This document shows, piece by piece, positions 26,083-34,187 of a DNA stretch of 64,000 nt. The stretch is from assembly GCA_030684575.1 (NCBI GenBank), contig JAUXVD010000008.1:974216-1038215 (forward strand), given 5' to 3'. Position 1 is the stretch's first letter. Each line of letters starts with the position of its first letter. The notes below the pieces were generated by a model that was given only the letters and a program-made list of their open reading frames with translations, was not told the DNA's origin and did not search any database. Source of the DNA: Nitrospirota bacterium (GTDB lineage Bacteria > Nitrospirota > Nitrospiria > Nitrospirales > Nitrospiraceae). A program made the translations under genes and the position numbers.

Positions 26083-27204
26083 ATGGATTCGTATGGGTAC
26101 GAAGTGGATGTATTCACTCGGGTTGACGACATGCGAACCATGGCGGCTGCCTGGGATGTCCTTGCTGAGCGATTTGGCAGCCCTCTCCTGGGCGCGGACT
26201 GGTTTCTCTCCTGTGCGGAGACCCTGTGTGCCGAATCAGATCTTCGCGTCGTGGTGGTGCGGTCGAAGAATGCGATCTGTGCGGTGGCGCCACTCGTTGT
26301 CGTCAGACGTGGTGGGATTGAGTGGCTGGAATTACTCGGGGTGTCGGTGCTCTACGAGCCGGCCGGATTGCTCTACGACGGTGTAGAGTCGCTTCAGCAT
26401 TTAGTGCACAAAGTAGTCAGTTTTCGAATGCCAATGGTGCTTGCCAGGATTCCCGCTGAGTCTCCGATCGAAGCCACGTTTCGTGCATTGACTGGCTATC
26501 GAGGAATGGTTATCAGTCGAAAGACCGCGAGTGCTGCGTACGTCTGCATCAAGGGAAGCTGGGAGGACTATTTTCAGTCGATTTCAGGGCAACGCCGTTA
26601 CGACTATCAGCGAAAGCGCAAGCGAATCGAGCGGCTAGGCCAGGCGGTTGTCAGGGTCGAGTGCCCTAGCTCCCGAGCTGACCTTCCGCTTTTGCTTGAG
26701 GAGGCCTTTAGAATTGAAGGGGCCGGTTGGAAAGCGCGATCGGGTTCCGCCCTTCTTGCCAACGAGCGCGTGCGAACGTTTATTACGCGTTACAGTGAGA
26801 TGGCCTGTGATCGAGGGGCGCTTCGTGTCTGTTTTCTGGAAGTGCAGGGTCGCCCGATCGCCACGATCCTCGGTATTCAAGTCGCACAAAGATTTTGGGT
26901 GCTCAAAATTGGGTATGATGAGGAATGGGCCCGTTGCTCTCCCGGGATTCAGCTGACGATGGAGACCATCCGCTACGCATTCGAGCAAGGACTTGAGGCC
27001 TATGAGTTTCTTGGGTCCGAGGAGCCATGGCAGGCTATGTGGCCACGCCATCGCCATGTCTTGACCTCATTGGTGCTGTACCCGACGTCCCTCCAGGGGC
27101 TCCTGAGCTTCAGCGAAGATCTTCATCAATTTGCCATGAGGCGTGCACAGCAGATGTTCAGGAGTTTCGCGAAGAGGATGGACAGGCATGTCACCGAGTC
27201 ATAA
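26083..27204 (+). CDS. FemAB/CelD-like GNAT acyltransferase
   Basis: About 373 residues, same architecture as the preceding gene: LLGADWFLSCAETL, SKNAICAVAPLVVVRRGGIE, QRRYDYQRKRKRIERLG, VQGRPIATILGIQVAQRFWV and AYEFLGSEEPWQAMWPR. Fourth GNAT domain of the cluster. Starts at ATG 26083 or TTG 26065; neither has a strong ribosome site. Its 3' end overlaps the VanZ-TPR gene by 17 bases. Function inferred as acyl or aminoacyl transfer to the polysaccharide. Confidence 0.78.
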   Translation: MDSYGYEVDVFTRVDDMRTMAAAWDVLAERFGSPLLGADWFLSCAETLCAESDLRVVVVRSKNAICAVAPLVVVRRGGIEWLELLGVSVLYEPAGLLYDGVESLQHLVHKVVSFRMPMVLARIPAESPIEATFRALTGYRGMVISRKTASAAYVCIKGSWEDYFQSISGQRRYDYQRKRKRIERLGQAVVRVECPSSRADLPLLLEEAFRIEGAGWKARSGSALLANERVRTFITRYSEMACDRGALRVCFLEVQGRPIATILGIQVAQRFWVLKIGYDEEWARCSPGIQLTMETIRYAFEQGLEAYEFLGSEEPWQAMWPRHRHVLTSLVLYPTSLQGLLSFSEDLHQFAMRRAQQMFRSFAKRMDRHVTES

Positions 27205-28195
27205 AGCCAGACGGTGGATCCAGTCCCACCTCGCGTTGGGAGACGGTTCCCACAGGCAGGGGATAGCAGCGATCGCTGCTCGTCTGAGAAGGGGGATCCC
27301 GTGGTGGCTGGGTCTCCTGATGCTGTCCGTGTTGTTGATCTTGCCGAACGTTGTGGCGGGAACGCTCTCGAAGGTATGGCTCCAGTTTCCTGGCCTGGAT
27401 AAACCGACTCATTTTTTTGCATTCATGGCGGTGTTCTTGATGGCGTATGGTGTAATGCGCGGTCGCGCGTGGCCAGGCCAAGAATGGGAGAAGTTGTGTG
27501 TCGCGGTGGGTCTTTCCCTTCTCATCTCAGTAGCGGATGAGGCGCAACAGGCTCTGCTTGGTATGGGGCGGACGGCAGAATACGGCGATCTGGTGGCAGA
27601 TGCTGCTGGCGTATTGGTCGGGCTGACGTTGGTCATGGCAGGGCGATTGGGCATGGGCCGTACTATTGCGATTGTGGTACTCCTTCTGTTGCCGGTCGCC
27701 GCAGTGACTTCGCAGACGTACCATGATCTCAAACACTTCAACCGTGGAATGGTGTATGAACGGGAGCACGACTACCAGCGAGCCAGGGCGGAATACATGC
27801 TGGCAGTAGAAAGCGGTTTTCAGTCCCCTGAGCTGTACAATACGATCGCATGGCTGGATATTGAGTTTCTGGGGGCGGATCCCGCTCAGGCGGAACGGTA
27901 TGCCGCACAGGCGATCCGGATGGATCCGGACAATCCAGACATTCTCGACACCTACGGGTGGGTGTTAGTCCGGGCAGGACGAGTTCACGATGGGCTCGTG
28001 TTCCTTGAACGGGCCAAAACATTGAACCCGCATATCTACTGCATCGATCTCCACCTGGGCGAGGCCTATCGCGAGATTGGTGACGACGTTCGCGCAAGGG
28101 AGTCTCTTAAGCGCCAAATTGAACGGAATCCAACGGATCGCTTTGGGCGCTCCGCTCGTGTGGCGTTAGACCGACTGGAAGGGAATGCTGGATGA
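27188..28195 (+). CDS. VanZ-like membrane protein fused to TPR repeats
   Basis: 335 residues. N-terminal VanZ-like domain with about four to five membrane helices: WWLGLLMLSVLLILPNVV, the family-typical LDKPTHFFAFMAVFLMAYGV, LLISVADEAQQAL and DLVADAAGVLVGL. From about residue 195 on are TPR repeats (MVYEREHDYQRARAEYML, DNPDILDTYGWVLVRAGRV, PHIYCIDLHLGEAYREIGD). Stand-alone VanZ proteins recur in exopolysaccharide loci; the TPR half would sit outside or inside the membrane as a protein-contact module. The ATG at 27188 lies within the end of the previous gene. Function unknown. Confidence 0.8.
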   Translation: MSPSHKARRWIQSHLALGDGSHRQGIAAIAARLRRGIPWWLGLLMLSVLLILPNVVAGTLSKVWLQFPGLDKPTHFFAFMAVFLMAYGVMRGRAWPGQEWEKLCVAVGLSLLISVADEAQQALLGMGRTAEYGDLVADAAGVLVGLTLVMAGRLGMGRTIAIVVLLLLPVAAVTSQTYHDLKHFNRGMVYEREHDYQRARAEYMLAVESGFQSPELYNTIAWLDIEFLGADPAQAERYAAQAIRMDPDNPDILDTYGWVLVRAGRVHDGLVFLERAKTLNPHIYCIDLHLGEAYREIGDDVRARESLKRQIERNPTDRFGRSARVALDRLEGNAG

Positions 28196-29250
28196 CGGCG
28201 AGCGAGCGAGTCAAGTTCACGATTAAAGTGGTCATTTCCCACGTCTTATATGCCCTGGGTCTATTACAGTTGTGGCAGTCGATCACGCTTAAGCGCCGTG
28301 CAGTGATTCTCATGTATCACCGCGTCTTGACTCCGGAGGAACGTGCCCGTAGCGGTTCACATCCTGCCATCATGGTTGATCGGGAGACATTTGCCGAGCA
28401 GATGGCTGTAGTGAAGCGCCGGTTCAAGGTGCTCTCGCTCGAAGGATTTGCGGATCGAATGAGCCGCAACATTCCATTTGATGATTCGTCCTGTTTGATC
28501 ACGTTCGACGACGGATGGACTGATAATTTTACCAATGCGCTGCCGATTCTTCGAAAATATGAGCTGCCGGCGGTGGTGTTCCTTCCCGTCAACTTCATCG
28601 GTGGGAACAGGCTCTTTTGGCAAGAAGCGCTTGTGCATCTTCTTGTCCTGGCTGTGATGACGGCGAGAAAGGATCCCGCCAGGGAGACGAGGCTCCGCGA
28701 CCTGCTCGACCCCATCGGTCTCGGAGAGATATTCAATGTGCGCCATGACGATCTAAGGCCTCACGTTATTGAGGTAACCAGTAAGAATAGAAAAGGGTTG
28801 ACTCCTTCTGTGGTAGAGGCAACATTAACAAGTCTGAGAATCGAGCTGCATGTCGAGAACGGAGATAGCACGGGGATAGATAGTTTTATGAATTGGGAGC
28901 AGGTCGATACGATGTCGCGGCAAGGGATCGAGTTTGGGGGGCATGGCGCCGAACATCGTTTACTTAGCCAGATGCCGATTGCGGAGGCTCGTGAAGATAT
29001 TCAGCGTTCGAAAGAGATTATTGACCTGAGGCTCAAGTGTGGTACTCCTACCTTCAGTTACCCGAGGGGCTATTGGAATCCAGAGGTGGCGGGATTAGTC
29101 AAGGCATCTGGTTTCCGTCTGGCCTTTCTCGCCCAAGGGAGAAGTGTCAGCTGTGACGACAATCCCTTTGCCCTTCAGCGGATCAATATTTGTCAAGCTG
29201 CGACTGAAAGCATGCCGATGTTTCTCGCTCGTGTGGTGGGGTTATTTTGA
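28192..29250 (+). CDS. Polysaccharide deacetylase (NodB domain)
   Basis: 352 residues. NodB motifs: RAVILMYHRVL, LITFDDGWTDNF (motif 1, catalytic and metal Asp), GGHGAEHRLLSQM (metal His, motif 2), TFSYPRGYWNPEV (motif 3). The hydrophobic N terminus (HVLYALGLLQLWQSI) may anchor it. A region of about 90 residues inserted between motifs 1 and 2 (about 150-220) is longer than usual. The ATG overlaps the previous TGA (ATGA). Removes N- or O-acetyl groups from a sugar; second NodB enzyme in the locus after that at 12589, but of a different subfamily. Confidence 0.88.
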   Translation: MTASERVKFTIKVVISHVLYALGLLQLWQSITLKRRAVILMYHRVLTPEERARSGSHPAIMVDRETFAEQMAVVKRRFKVLSLEGFADRMSRNIPFDDSSCLITFDDGWTDNFTNALPILRKYELPAVVFLPVNFIGGNRLFWQEALVHLLVLAVMTARKDPARETRLRDLLDPIGLGEIFNVRHDDLRPHVIEVTSKNRKGLTPSVVEATLTSLRIELHVENGDSTGIDSFMNWEQVDTMSRQGIEFGGHGAEHRLLSQMPIAEAREDIQRSKEIIDLRLKCGTPTFSYPRGYWNPEVAGLVKASGFRLAFLAQGRSVSCDDNPFALQRINICQAATESMPMFLARVVGLF

Positions 29251-30434
29251 AGATTCTCGTGACCGACGGCGACAATCGCGCTGCCTTGGCGATCACCCGT
29301 TCCCTGGGGAGCAAGGGGCACTCGATTGTTGTCGGAGAAAAGGTTCAGCCATCGTTGGCCCAGACCTCGCGGCACTGTGTCGAGAGCGTGATCTATCCCG
29401 ACCCCGTGTTGGACAGTGTGGGGTTCGTCCAGACGCTTCTACGGACGATGAAGGAGTTGCAGATCGATGTGGTGTTGCCGGTCGCTGAGATTACGACGGC
29501 ATTGGTGGCCGAGCATAAGTCCGCATTCGAACAGCACAGCCGAGTGCCGTTTCCGGACGTGGCCACGTTCGATAGGGCGGCAAACAAGGTTGATGTGTTG
29601 GCGCTTGCGGAGAAGCTGTCGATACCCATTCCGACCGGCGTGGTTTTGACGAGACCCGGTGATCGCCCTCAGTGGCCAGAGGGGCTGTCTTTCCCGATCG
29701 TCGTCAAGCCCCACCGGTCACGCATTCTTGTGAATGGCACGTGGCAATCGACGGCTGTGACCTACGCAGAAAACGCGAACGATCTCACAGAGATTCTCGC
29801 GGCGAAGCACCCGAGTGAATATCCGATTCTACTTCAACAGCGGATCGTCGGTCCCGGTGTCGGCGTGTTCATGTGTTATCAACGTGGCAAGCTGGTGGCT
29901 CAGTTCAGCCATCGGCGACTTCGTGAAAAGCCTCCGTCTGGCGGGGTGAGTGTGCTCCGTGAGAGTGTGCCGGTTTCTCCTCAAGCCAAGCGCTACGCCC
30001 AGGCGCTGCTCGATGCATTGAGCTGGCAAGGGGTGGCGATGGTTGAGTTCAAGATGGATCAGGCTGATCAGACCTTGAAGTTGATGGAAATCAACGGCCG
30101 CTTTTGGGGGTCATTGCAACTGGCGATTGATGCCGGCGTTGATTTTCCGGCTCTCTTGCTTCAGACGATGGCGGATGAGCCGCTCAAGCCGGTCGATACC
30201 TATCGAGTCGGGGTGAAGAGCCGGTGGTTTTTGGGCGACCTCGACGCGTTGATGATGCGTCTCTTAAAGCGTCAGGACCTGCTCCATCTTCCTCCTGGAC
30301 ATGACGGAAAACTTCGCTCAATCATCCGTTTTATGAGATTGTGGGAGAAGGATACGTACAGCGAGATTTTCCGATTCTCGGACATGAATCCTGGCTTCTA
30401 CGAAGCCAGGCGATGGTTTTCGAATCATGATTGA
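29247..30434 (+). CDS. ATP-grasp carboxylate-amine ligase-like protein
   Basis: 395 residues. N-terminal Rossmann-like preATP-grasp domain (KILVTDGDNRAALAITRSLG), ATP-binding part (LSFPIVVKPHRSR, YPILLQQRIVGPGVGVFM) and the C-terminal metal site (VAMVEFKMD ... LMEINGRFWGSLQLA). ATP-grasp enzymes of this CarB-like kind make amide or peptide bonds through an acyl-phosphate. The partner substrates are unknown; given the surrounding GNAT and AsnB genes, attachment of an amino acid or amine to a sugar acid is a reasonable guess. The TTG start overlaps the preceding TGA (TTGA). Confidence 0.85.
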   Translation: MKILVTDGDNRAALAITRSLGSKGHSIVVGEKVQPSLAQTSRHCVESVIYPDPVLDSVGFVQTLLRTMKELQIDVVLPVAEITTALVAEHKSAFEQHSRVPFPDVATFDRAANKVDVLALAEKLSIPIPTGVVLTRPGDRPQWPEGLSFPIVVKPHRSRILVNGTWQSTAVTYAENANDLTEILAAKHPSEYPILLQQRIVGPGVGVFMCYQRGKLVAQFSHRRLREKPPSGGVSVLRESVPVSPQAKRYAQALLDALSWQGVAMVEFKMDQADQTLKLMEINGRFWGSLQLAIDAGVDFPALLLQTMADEPLKPVDTYRVGVKSRWFLGDLDALMMRLLKRQDLLHLPPGHDGKLRSIIRFMRLWEKDTYSEIFRFSDMNPGFYEARRWFSNHD

Positions 30435-31587
30435 CGGGAGTACGACCGTGCGAGTGATAGAAGTGCTGTTTTGGCTTTCCGTGTTCGGTGTCGTCTACCC
30501 CTATCTCGGCTATCCGGTCGTGTTATGGGTGTTGGGCCGTTTCTTGGGACGGCAGGGGCGGCGAGAGCACGAGGAGGCCTCCTTTTATCCTTCAGTATCG
30601 ATGATTATTCCGGTCTGCAATGAAGAGGCAAGGATCGAGCGGAAGATCATCAATACGGCGACCCTTCGTTATCCGGCTGATCGGCTCCAGGTCTTGTTCG
30701 TGTCGGATGGGTCCACCGACCGAACGGTGGAGCTCATCAAGATGCGAGCGTCTGAGGCAATGACCCTGATCGAGCTTCCAGTACGACAGGGGAAGGGGGC
30801 GGCGTTGAATGCGGGTCTCGAGCACGCCAAACATGACATCCTCGTCTTTTCGGATGCCGCGATTGAATTGGAGCCCGATGCGTTACGCCATATCGTTCGG
30901 GGATTTCGTGATCCTGAAGTCGGGTGTATTTCCGGAGAAGACAAGATTGCGGAGTCAGGGGGGGAAGCCTGGTATGGGCGGTACGAATTACTGGTCCGGC
31001 GCCTCGAGTCGAAGGTACATTCCATCGTGGGAGCGAGTGGATCGTTCTATGCACAACGGCGCGAACTCTGCGGGCCGTTCCTAGAAGGTCTGGCGCCTGA
31101 TTTTCTTTCTGTACTCAGGACCGTGGAACAAGGATTTCGCGCAGTCAGCGAGCCGGAGGCAGTGGGCGCCATGACTAGCGTCAAGGACTCCAAACAGGAG
31201 TTCGAACGGAAGGTCCGCACGTTGATTCGAGGGATGACCACATTGTTTGCCTATGCGCGAGTGCTGAACCCCATTCGTTTTGGAATGTTTGCCTTTGAGG
31301 TATTGTCACATAAGGCCTTGCGGTGGTCGGTGCCGTTCTTTCTGGTTATGGCGCTGGCCAGTTCGATCACGCTACTCGGCTCGCCATGGTTTAATCTCGT
31401 GGTGATCGTCCAGGTCGCGTTCTATGGAGCGGCTCTCTTAGCGCTTTCAGGATGGAGCTATATCCGGCACTCGCTTTTCGGCAAGATCGCACTCTATTTT
31501 TCAATGGTCAATGCGGCGATTCTCGTGGCCTGGTTTCAATACGGGAAAGGAGTGCGGCAGGAACTGTGGACACCCTCCCAGAGATAA
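30427..31587 (+). CDS. Membrane-bound family 2 glycosyltransferase
   Basis: 386 residues. A first membrane helix (VLFWLSVFGVVYPYLGYPVV), a GT-A domain (SVSMIIPVCNEEARIERKI, FVSDGSTDRTVELI, GAALNAGLEHAKHDILVFSDA) and two or three C-terminal helices (WSVPFFLVMALASSITLLG, LVVIVQVAFYGAALLAL). The layout is that of processive or lipid-linked-sugar GT2 enzymes. It overlaps the upstream gene by eight bases and the downstream hydrolase by about 22. Sugar specificity unknown. Confidence 0.88.
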   Translation: MIDGSTTVRVIEVLFWLSVFGVVYPYLGYPVVLWVLGRFLGRQGRREHEEASFYPSVSMIIPVCNEEARIERKIINTATLRYPADRLQVLFVSDGSTDRTVELIKMRASEAMTLIELPVRQGKGAALNAGLEHAKHDILVFSDAAIELEPDALRHIVRGFRDPEVGCISGEDKIAESGGEAWYGRYELLVRRLESKVHSIVGASGSFYAQRRELCGPFLEGLAPDFLSVLRTVEQGFRAVSEPEAVGAMTSVKDSKQEFERKVRTLIRGMTTLFAYARVLNPIRFGMFAFEVLSHKALRWSVPFFLVMALASSITLLGSPWFNLVVIVQVAFYGAALLALSGWSYIRHSLFGKIALYFSMVNAAILVAWFQYGKGVRQELWTPSQR

Positions 31588-32414
31588 AGACCTCAGCGAT
31601 CGAGACTCCGATGTTTTTCGAGAATGGATCGTATCGGCTCTTTGGCGTCTTGCATGAGCCGGCTACAGCCCCGTCGGGATGGGGTTGGGTGTTTTGCCAT
31701 CCATTTGCCGAAGAGAAGTTATGGGCGCAACGGGTATACGTGTCGTTTGCGAGAATGCTGGCTGCTCGCGGCGCATGGGTGCTTCGGTTCGACGCAATGG
31801 GAAATGGTGATAGCCAGGGACGATTTTCAGACTCATCAGTGGACACGATGCTCTCCGATATCGGGTGTGCCATTAGGCGGCTAGAGCGGTCGAGCGGGAC
31901 GGCGCTGAACGTGGGATTGCTGGGGCTGCGTTTTGGTGCGACCCTCGCTGCGCTTGCGGCTGAGCGGTGCCCGACTGTCGGCAAGCTCGTCTTATGGGAG
32001 CCGATTGTTGATGGCGGGAAGTATATGCAGGAATTGCTCCGAGTGAATCTGACGACCCAAACGGCGATATATAAGGAGATTCGTCACAACCGCGAGGCTT
32101 TGGTCAGAATGATGCGGGAGGAGGGACGTACGGTGAACGTCGATGGGTATGAGATTGCTTATCCATGCTATGAGCAAGCCTCGGCCGTGAAGCTTAACGA
32201 AGAGGGGAAGCGATTTGCGGGACCCTGCTTGATCGTCCAGATGGGAAGAGCAGGACAACCTATTCGCGCTGAGGTAAAGGTGTTAAAAGATACGTATCGG
32301 TCTGCCGATATTCGTGAAGTGGTGGAGGAGCCGTTTTGGAAAGAGATTAAGCAGTGGTACCGGACCGCACCGAATCTGTTTGAGGCAACATCAGCGTGGG
32401 TGGAGGGCCGATGA
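31566..32414 (+). CDS. Alpha/beta-hydrolase-fold protein, exosortase-A-associated type 2, nucleophile missing
   Basis: About 282 residues. Alpha/beta-hydrolase fold with GWGWVFCHPFAEEK, VLRFDAMGNGDSQG and the nucleophile elbow region VGLLGLRFGATLAALA. The elbow, normally G-x-S-x-G, reads G-L-R-F-G, so the catalytic serine is replaced by arginine. The same is, to my knowledge, typical of the hydrolase 2 family of exosortase A clusters, implying a non-classical role. The GTG at 31566 is preferred; ATG 31611 is the alternative. Its last bases overlap the next gene (ATGA). Confidence 0.8.
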   Translation: MDTLPEIKTSAIETPMFFENGSYRLFGVLHEPATAPSGWGWVFCHPFAEEKLWAQRVYVSFARMLAARGAWVLRFDAMGNGDSQGRFSDSSVDTMLSDIGCAIRRLERSSGTALNVGLLGLRFGATLAALAAERCPTVGKLVLWEPIVDGGKYMQELLRVNLTTQTAIYKEIRHNREALVRMMREEGRTVNVDGYEIAYPCYEQASAVKLNEEGKRFAGPCLIVQMGRAGQPIRAEVKVLKDTYRSADIREVVEEPFWKEIKQWYRTAPNLFEATSAWVEGR

Positions 32415-33406
32415 TCAGTGACGTCACTCCGGTGACCTTCTGTAATAAGGCGGGTGCCCGCCTGTTCGGGATGTTTCACCAGCCTGCGGACCCCTGCAAG
32501 TCCGGCGTCGCAATTATTCTCTTATCGCCGGGGGTGAAGATGCGGGTCGCTCCTCACCGGCTATACGTGAAGATGACGGAGCGATTCGTGTCGCTCGGGT
32601 ATCCGGTCCTACGATTCGACTTCTACGGCCTGGGCGATTCAGAAGGGGAAGTGCACGAGGAGTATTTGGCCGATCTCTATGGGGCGATCCAGGTGGGTCG
32701 CTACATCGATGATACGATTGCCGCGATGGATTGGATGCAGCAGACCTATGGGACATCGCAGTTTATCGTTTCAGGATTGTGCGGTGGTGCGATCACAGGG
32801 CTCTTTGCCGGGGCACGAGATCCGCGAGTCATCTGTCTGCTTGGGTTGGCAATCCCGGTCATCATTGATGGGTCCCGCATCGATTTCACGAAATATATGA
32901 CCGACGTACAGTCGAAGGGCATGCGTGACGATTATGTCAAGAAACTGTGGACCCTTGAGGCCTGGCGCTCATGGGTGCGTTTCCTGACCTTTCAAAGCGA
33001 CTACAGGCTAATTGCACGGTTGTTGCTCAAGCCGGTTCTGGCACGATTCAAGCCTGCAACGCAGGCTTCTCCTGCGTCCAGCCCAAGCGAAGCGGCAGAT
33101 AATACGAATCCCTATTTTGCTCCTGCTTTTCGCCAGATGGTTTCCACGTCGCGATACGTGTATCTGGTGTTTGCCGGAATGGATCGACTCTACTACGAGT
33201 TCGAGAAGAAATTCGTGGAGCGGAATCGTGCTGAGTTAGAAGCGTACACCTCCTGGTATGAGATCCATGTGACACAGGATGCGAACCATATCTTCTCATT
33301 CCGTGAGTGGGAAGAGGACATGTTGGACCAATGTAGCAGGTGGCTTCGTCGCCTTAGTGGCCTGGCAGAGGCGTCTGTTCGCCCTGAGTTGGAGGGGCGT
33401 CGATGA
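32411..33406 (+). CDS. Alpha/beta hydrolase, exosortase-A-associated type 1, Cys at the nucleophile position
   Basis: 331 residues. Hydrolase fold: IILLSPGVKMRVAPHRLY, VLRFDFYGLGDSEGE, and the nucleophile elbow FIVSGLCGGAITGLFAG, where cysteine stands in place of serine (as in dienelactone hydrolase). A plausible catalytic histidine is in DANHIFSF near the C terminus. Family role unknown; the pair of hydrolases with neighbouring ACP and acyl ligase is a hallmark of exosortase A loci, perhaps handling acyl intermediates. Starts by ATGA overlap with the previous gene. Confidence 0.82.
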   Translation: MISDVTPVTFCNKAGARLFGMFHQPADPCKSGVAIILLSPGVKMRVAPHRLYVKMTERFVSLGYPVLRFDFYGLGDSEGEVHEEYLADLYGAIQVGRYIDDTIAAMDWMQQTYGTSQFIVSGLCGGAITGLFAGARDPRVICLLGLAIPVIIDGSRIDFTKYMTDVQSKGMRDDYVKKLWTLEAWRSWVRFLTFQSDYRLIARLLLKPVLARFKPATQASPASSPSEAADNTNPYFAPAFRQMVSTSRYVYLVFAGMDRLYYEFEKKFVERNRAELEAYTSWYEIHVTQDANHIFSFREWEEDMLDQCSRWLRRLSGLAEASVRPELEGRR

Positions 33407-33990
33407 GATCAGCCGCACGACTGCTGAAGAGAGGGGTCGTCGATATCTATTGGACGCTTCGAGGTCCAGGTATCCCTGTGGCTGCTATCCCAGCTAACCC
33501 GCGATCGATGCTGTTCGTCTGCAAAGGGAACATCTGTCGAAGTCCTTTTGCTGAGCATATTGCGTTAAAGCTGCAGGGTGAAGGACTAGTTTCAGGAATG
33601 AAGTTCGGGTCAGCCGGGTTAGATGTGCCCAAGTCCATAGCGTCACCGAGCGGTGCGGTCCAGGGTGCAAAGCCATATGGCATCCACCTGGAGAATCATC
33701 GTTCCCAAGCGATTTCATTGGAACTGGTGGAGTCGTACGATATGGTCATTGCCATGGAGGCCTGGCAATATGCGGCGCTCCGATCCTCCTTTCAGCACCA
33801 TCACGAGAAGCTGTTTCTTCTTCCTTTGTTGGATCCGAAAGGACGGACTACACACAGTGGATATGCTGCGTTCAATATTTATGATCCATACGGAGGTCCG
33901 CCTAGCGCCTTCAAAGAGTGTTTTGATCGAGTGAGCCTGTGTCTCAATCGTCTGTTCGCTACGGTCGGATCACAAACACGATCCGTCTAA
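33403..33990 (+). CDS. Low-molecular-weight protein-tyrosine phosphatase (Wzb-like)
   Basis: 195 residues. After a 35-residue N-terminal extension, the catalytic P-loop is intact: FVCKGNICRSPFAEH (Cys-x5-Arg), followed by the general-acid loop YDPYGGPP near residue 165. Dephosphorylates the tyrosine tail of Wzc-type kinases in capsule loci, so the probable substrate is the BY-kinase encoded at 9210, though here the two genes are 22 kb apart. The ATG overlaps the hydrolase TGA. About 200 bases without a gene follow. Confidence 0.9.
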   Translation: MRSAARLLKRGVVDIYWTLRGPGIPVAAIPANPRSMLFVCKGNICRSPFAEHIALKLQGEGLVSGMKFGSAGLDVPKSIASPSGAVQGAKPYGIHLENHRSQAISLELVESYDMVIAMEAWQYAALRSSFQHHHEKLFLLPLLDPKGRTTHSGYAAFNIYDPYGGPPSAFKECFDRVSLCLNRLFATVGSQTRSV

Positions 33991-34187
33991 TTCAGCACCT
34001 GTCCCTGAGATGATACCGCATACAGGCTTCCCGAACTGAGCCGTACGGGGGCAGGTAACGTGTGGAGTCTCTTCTCCTGTCAGCTCTTGTGAGTTTGGTC
34101 GTGCCAGTGATGTGATGATTGAGGTGGGGATGTTTTCCTGTAAGTGGATTACGCGGGTATCTGTGGGCACTGGAGAGGTAATTTGCA

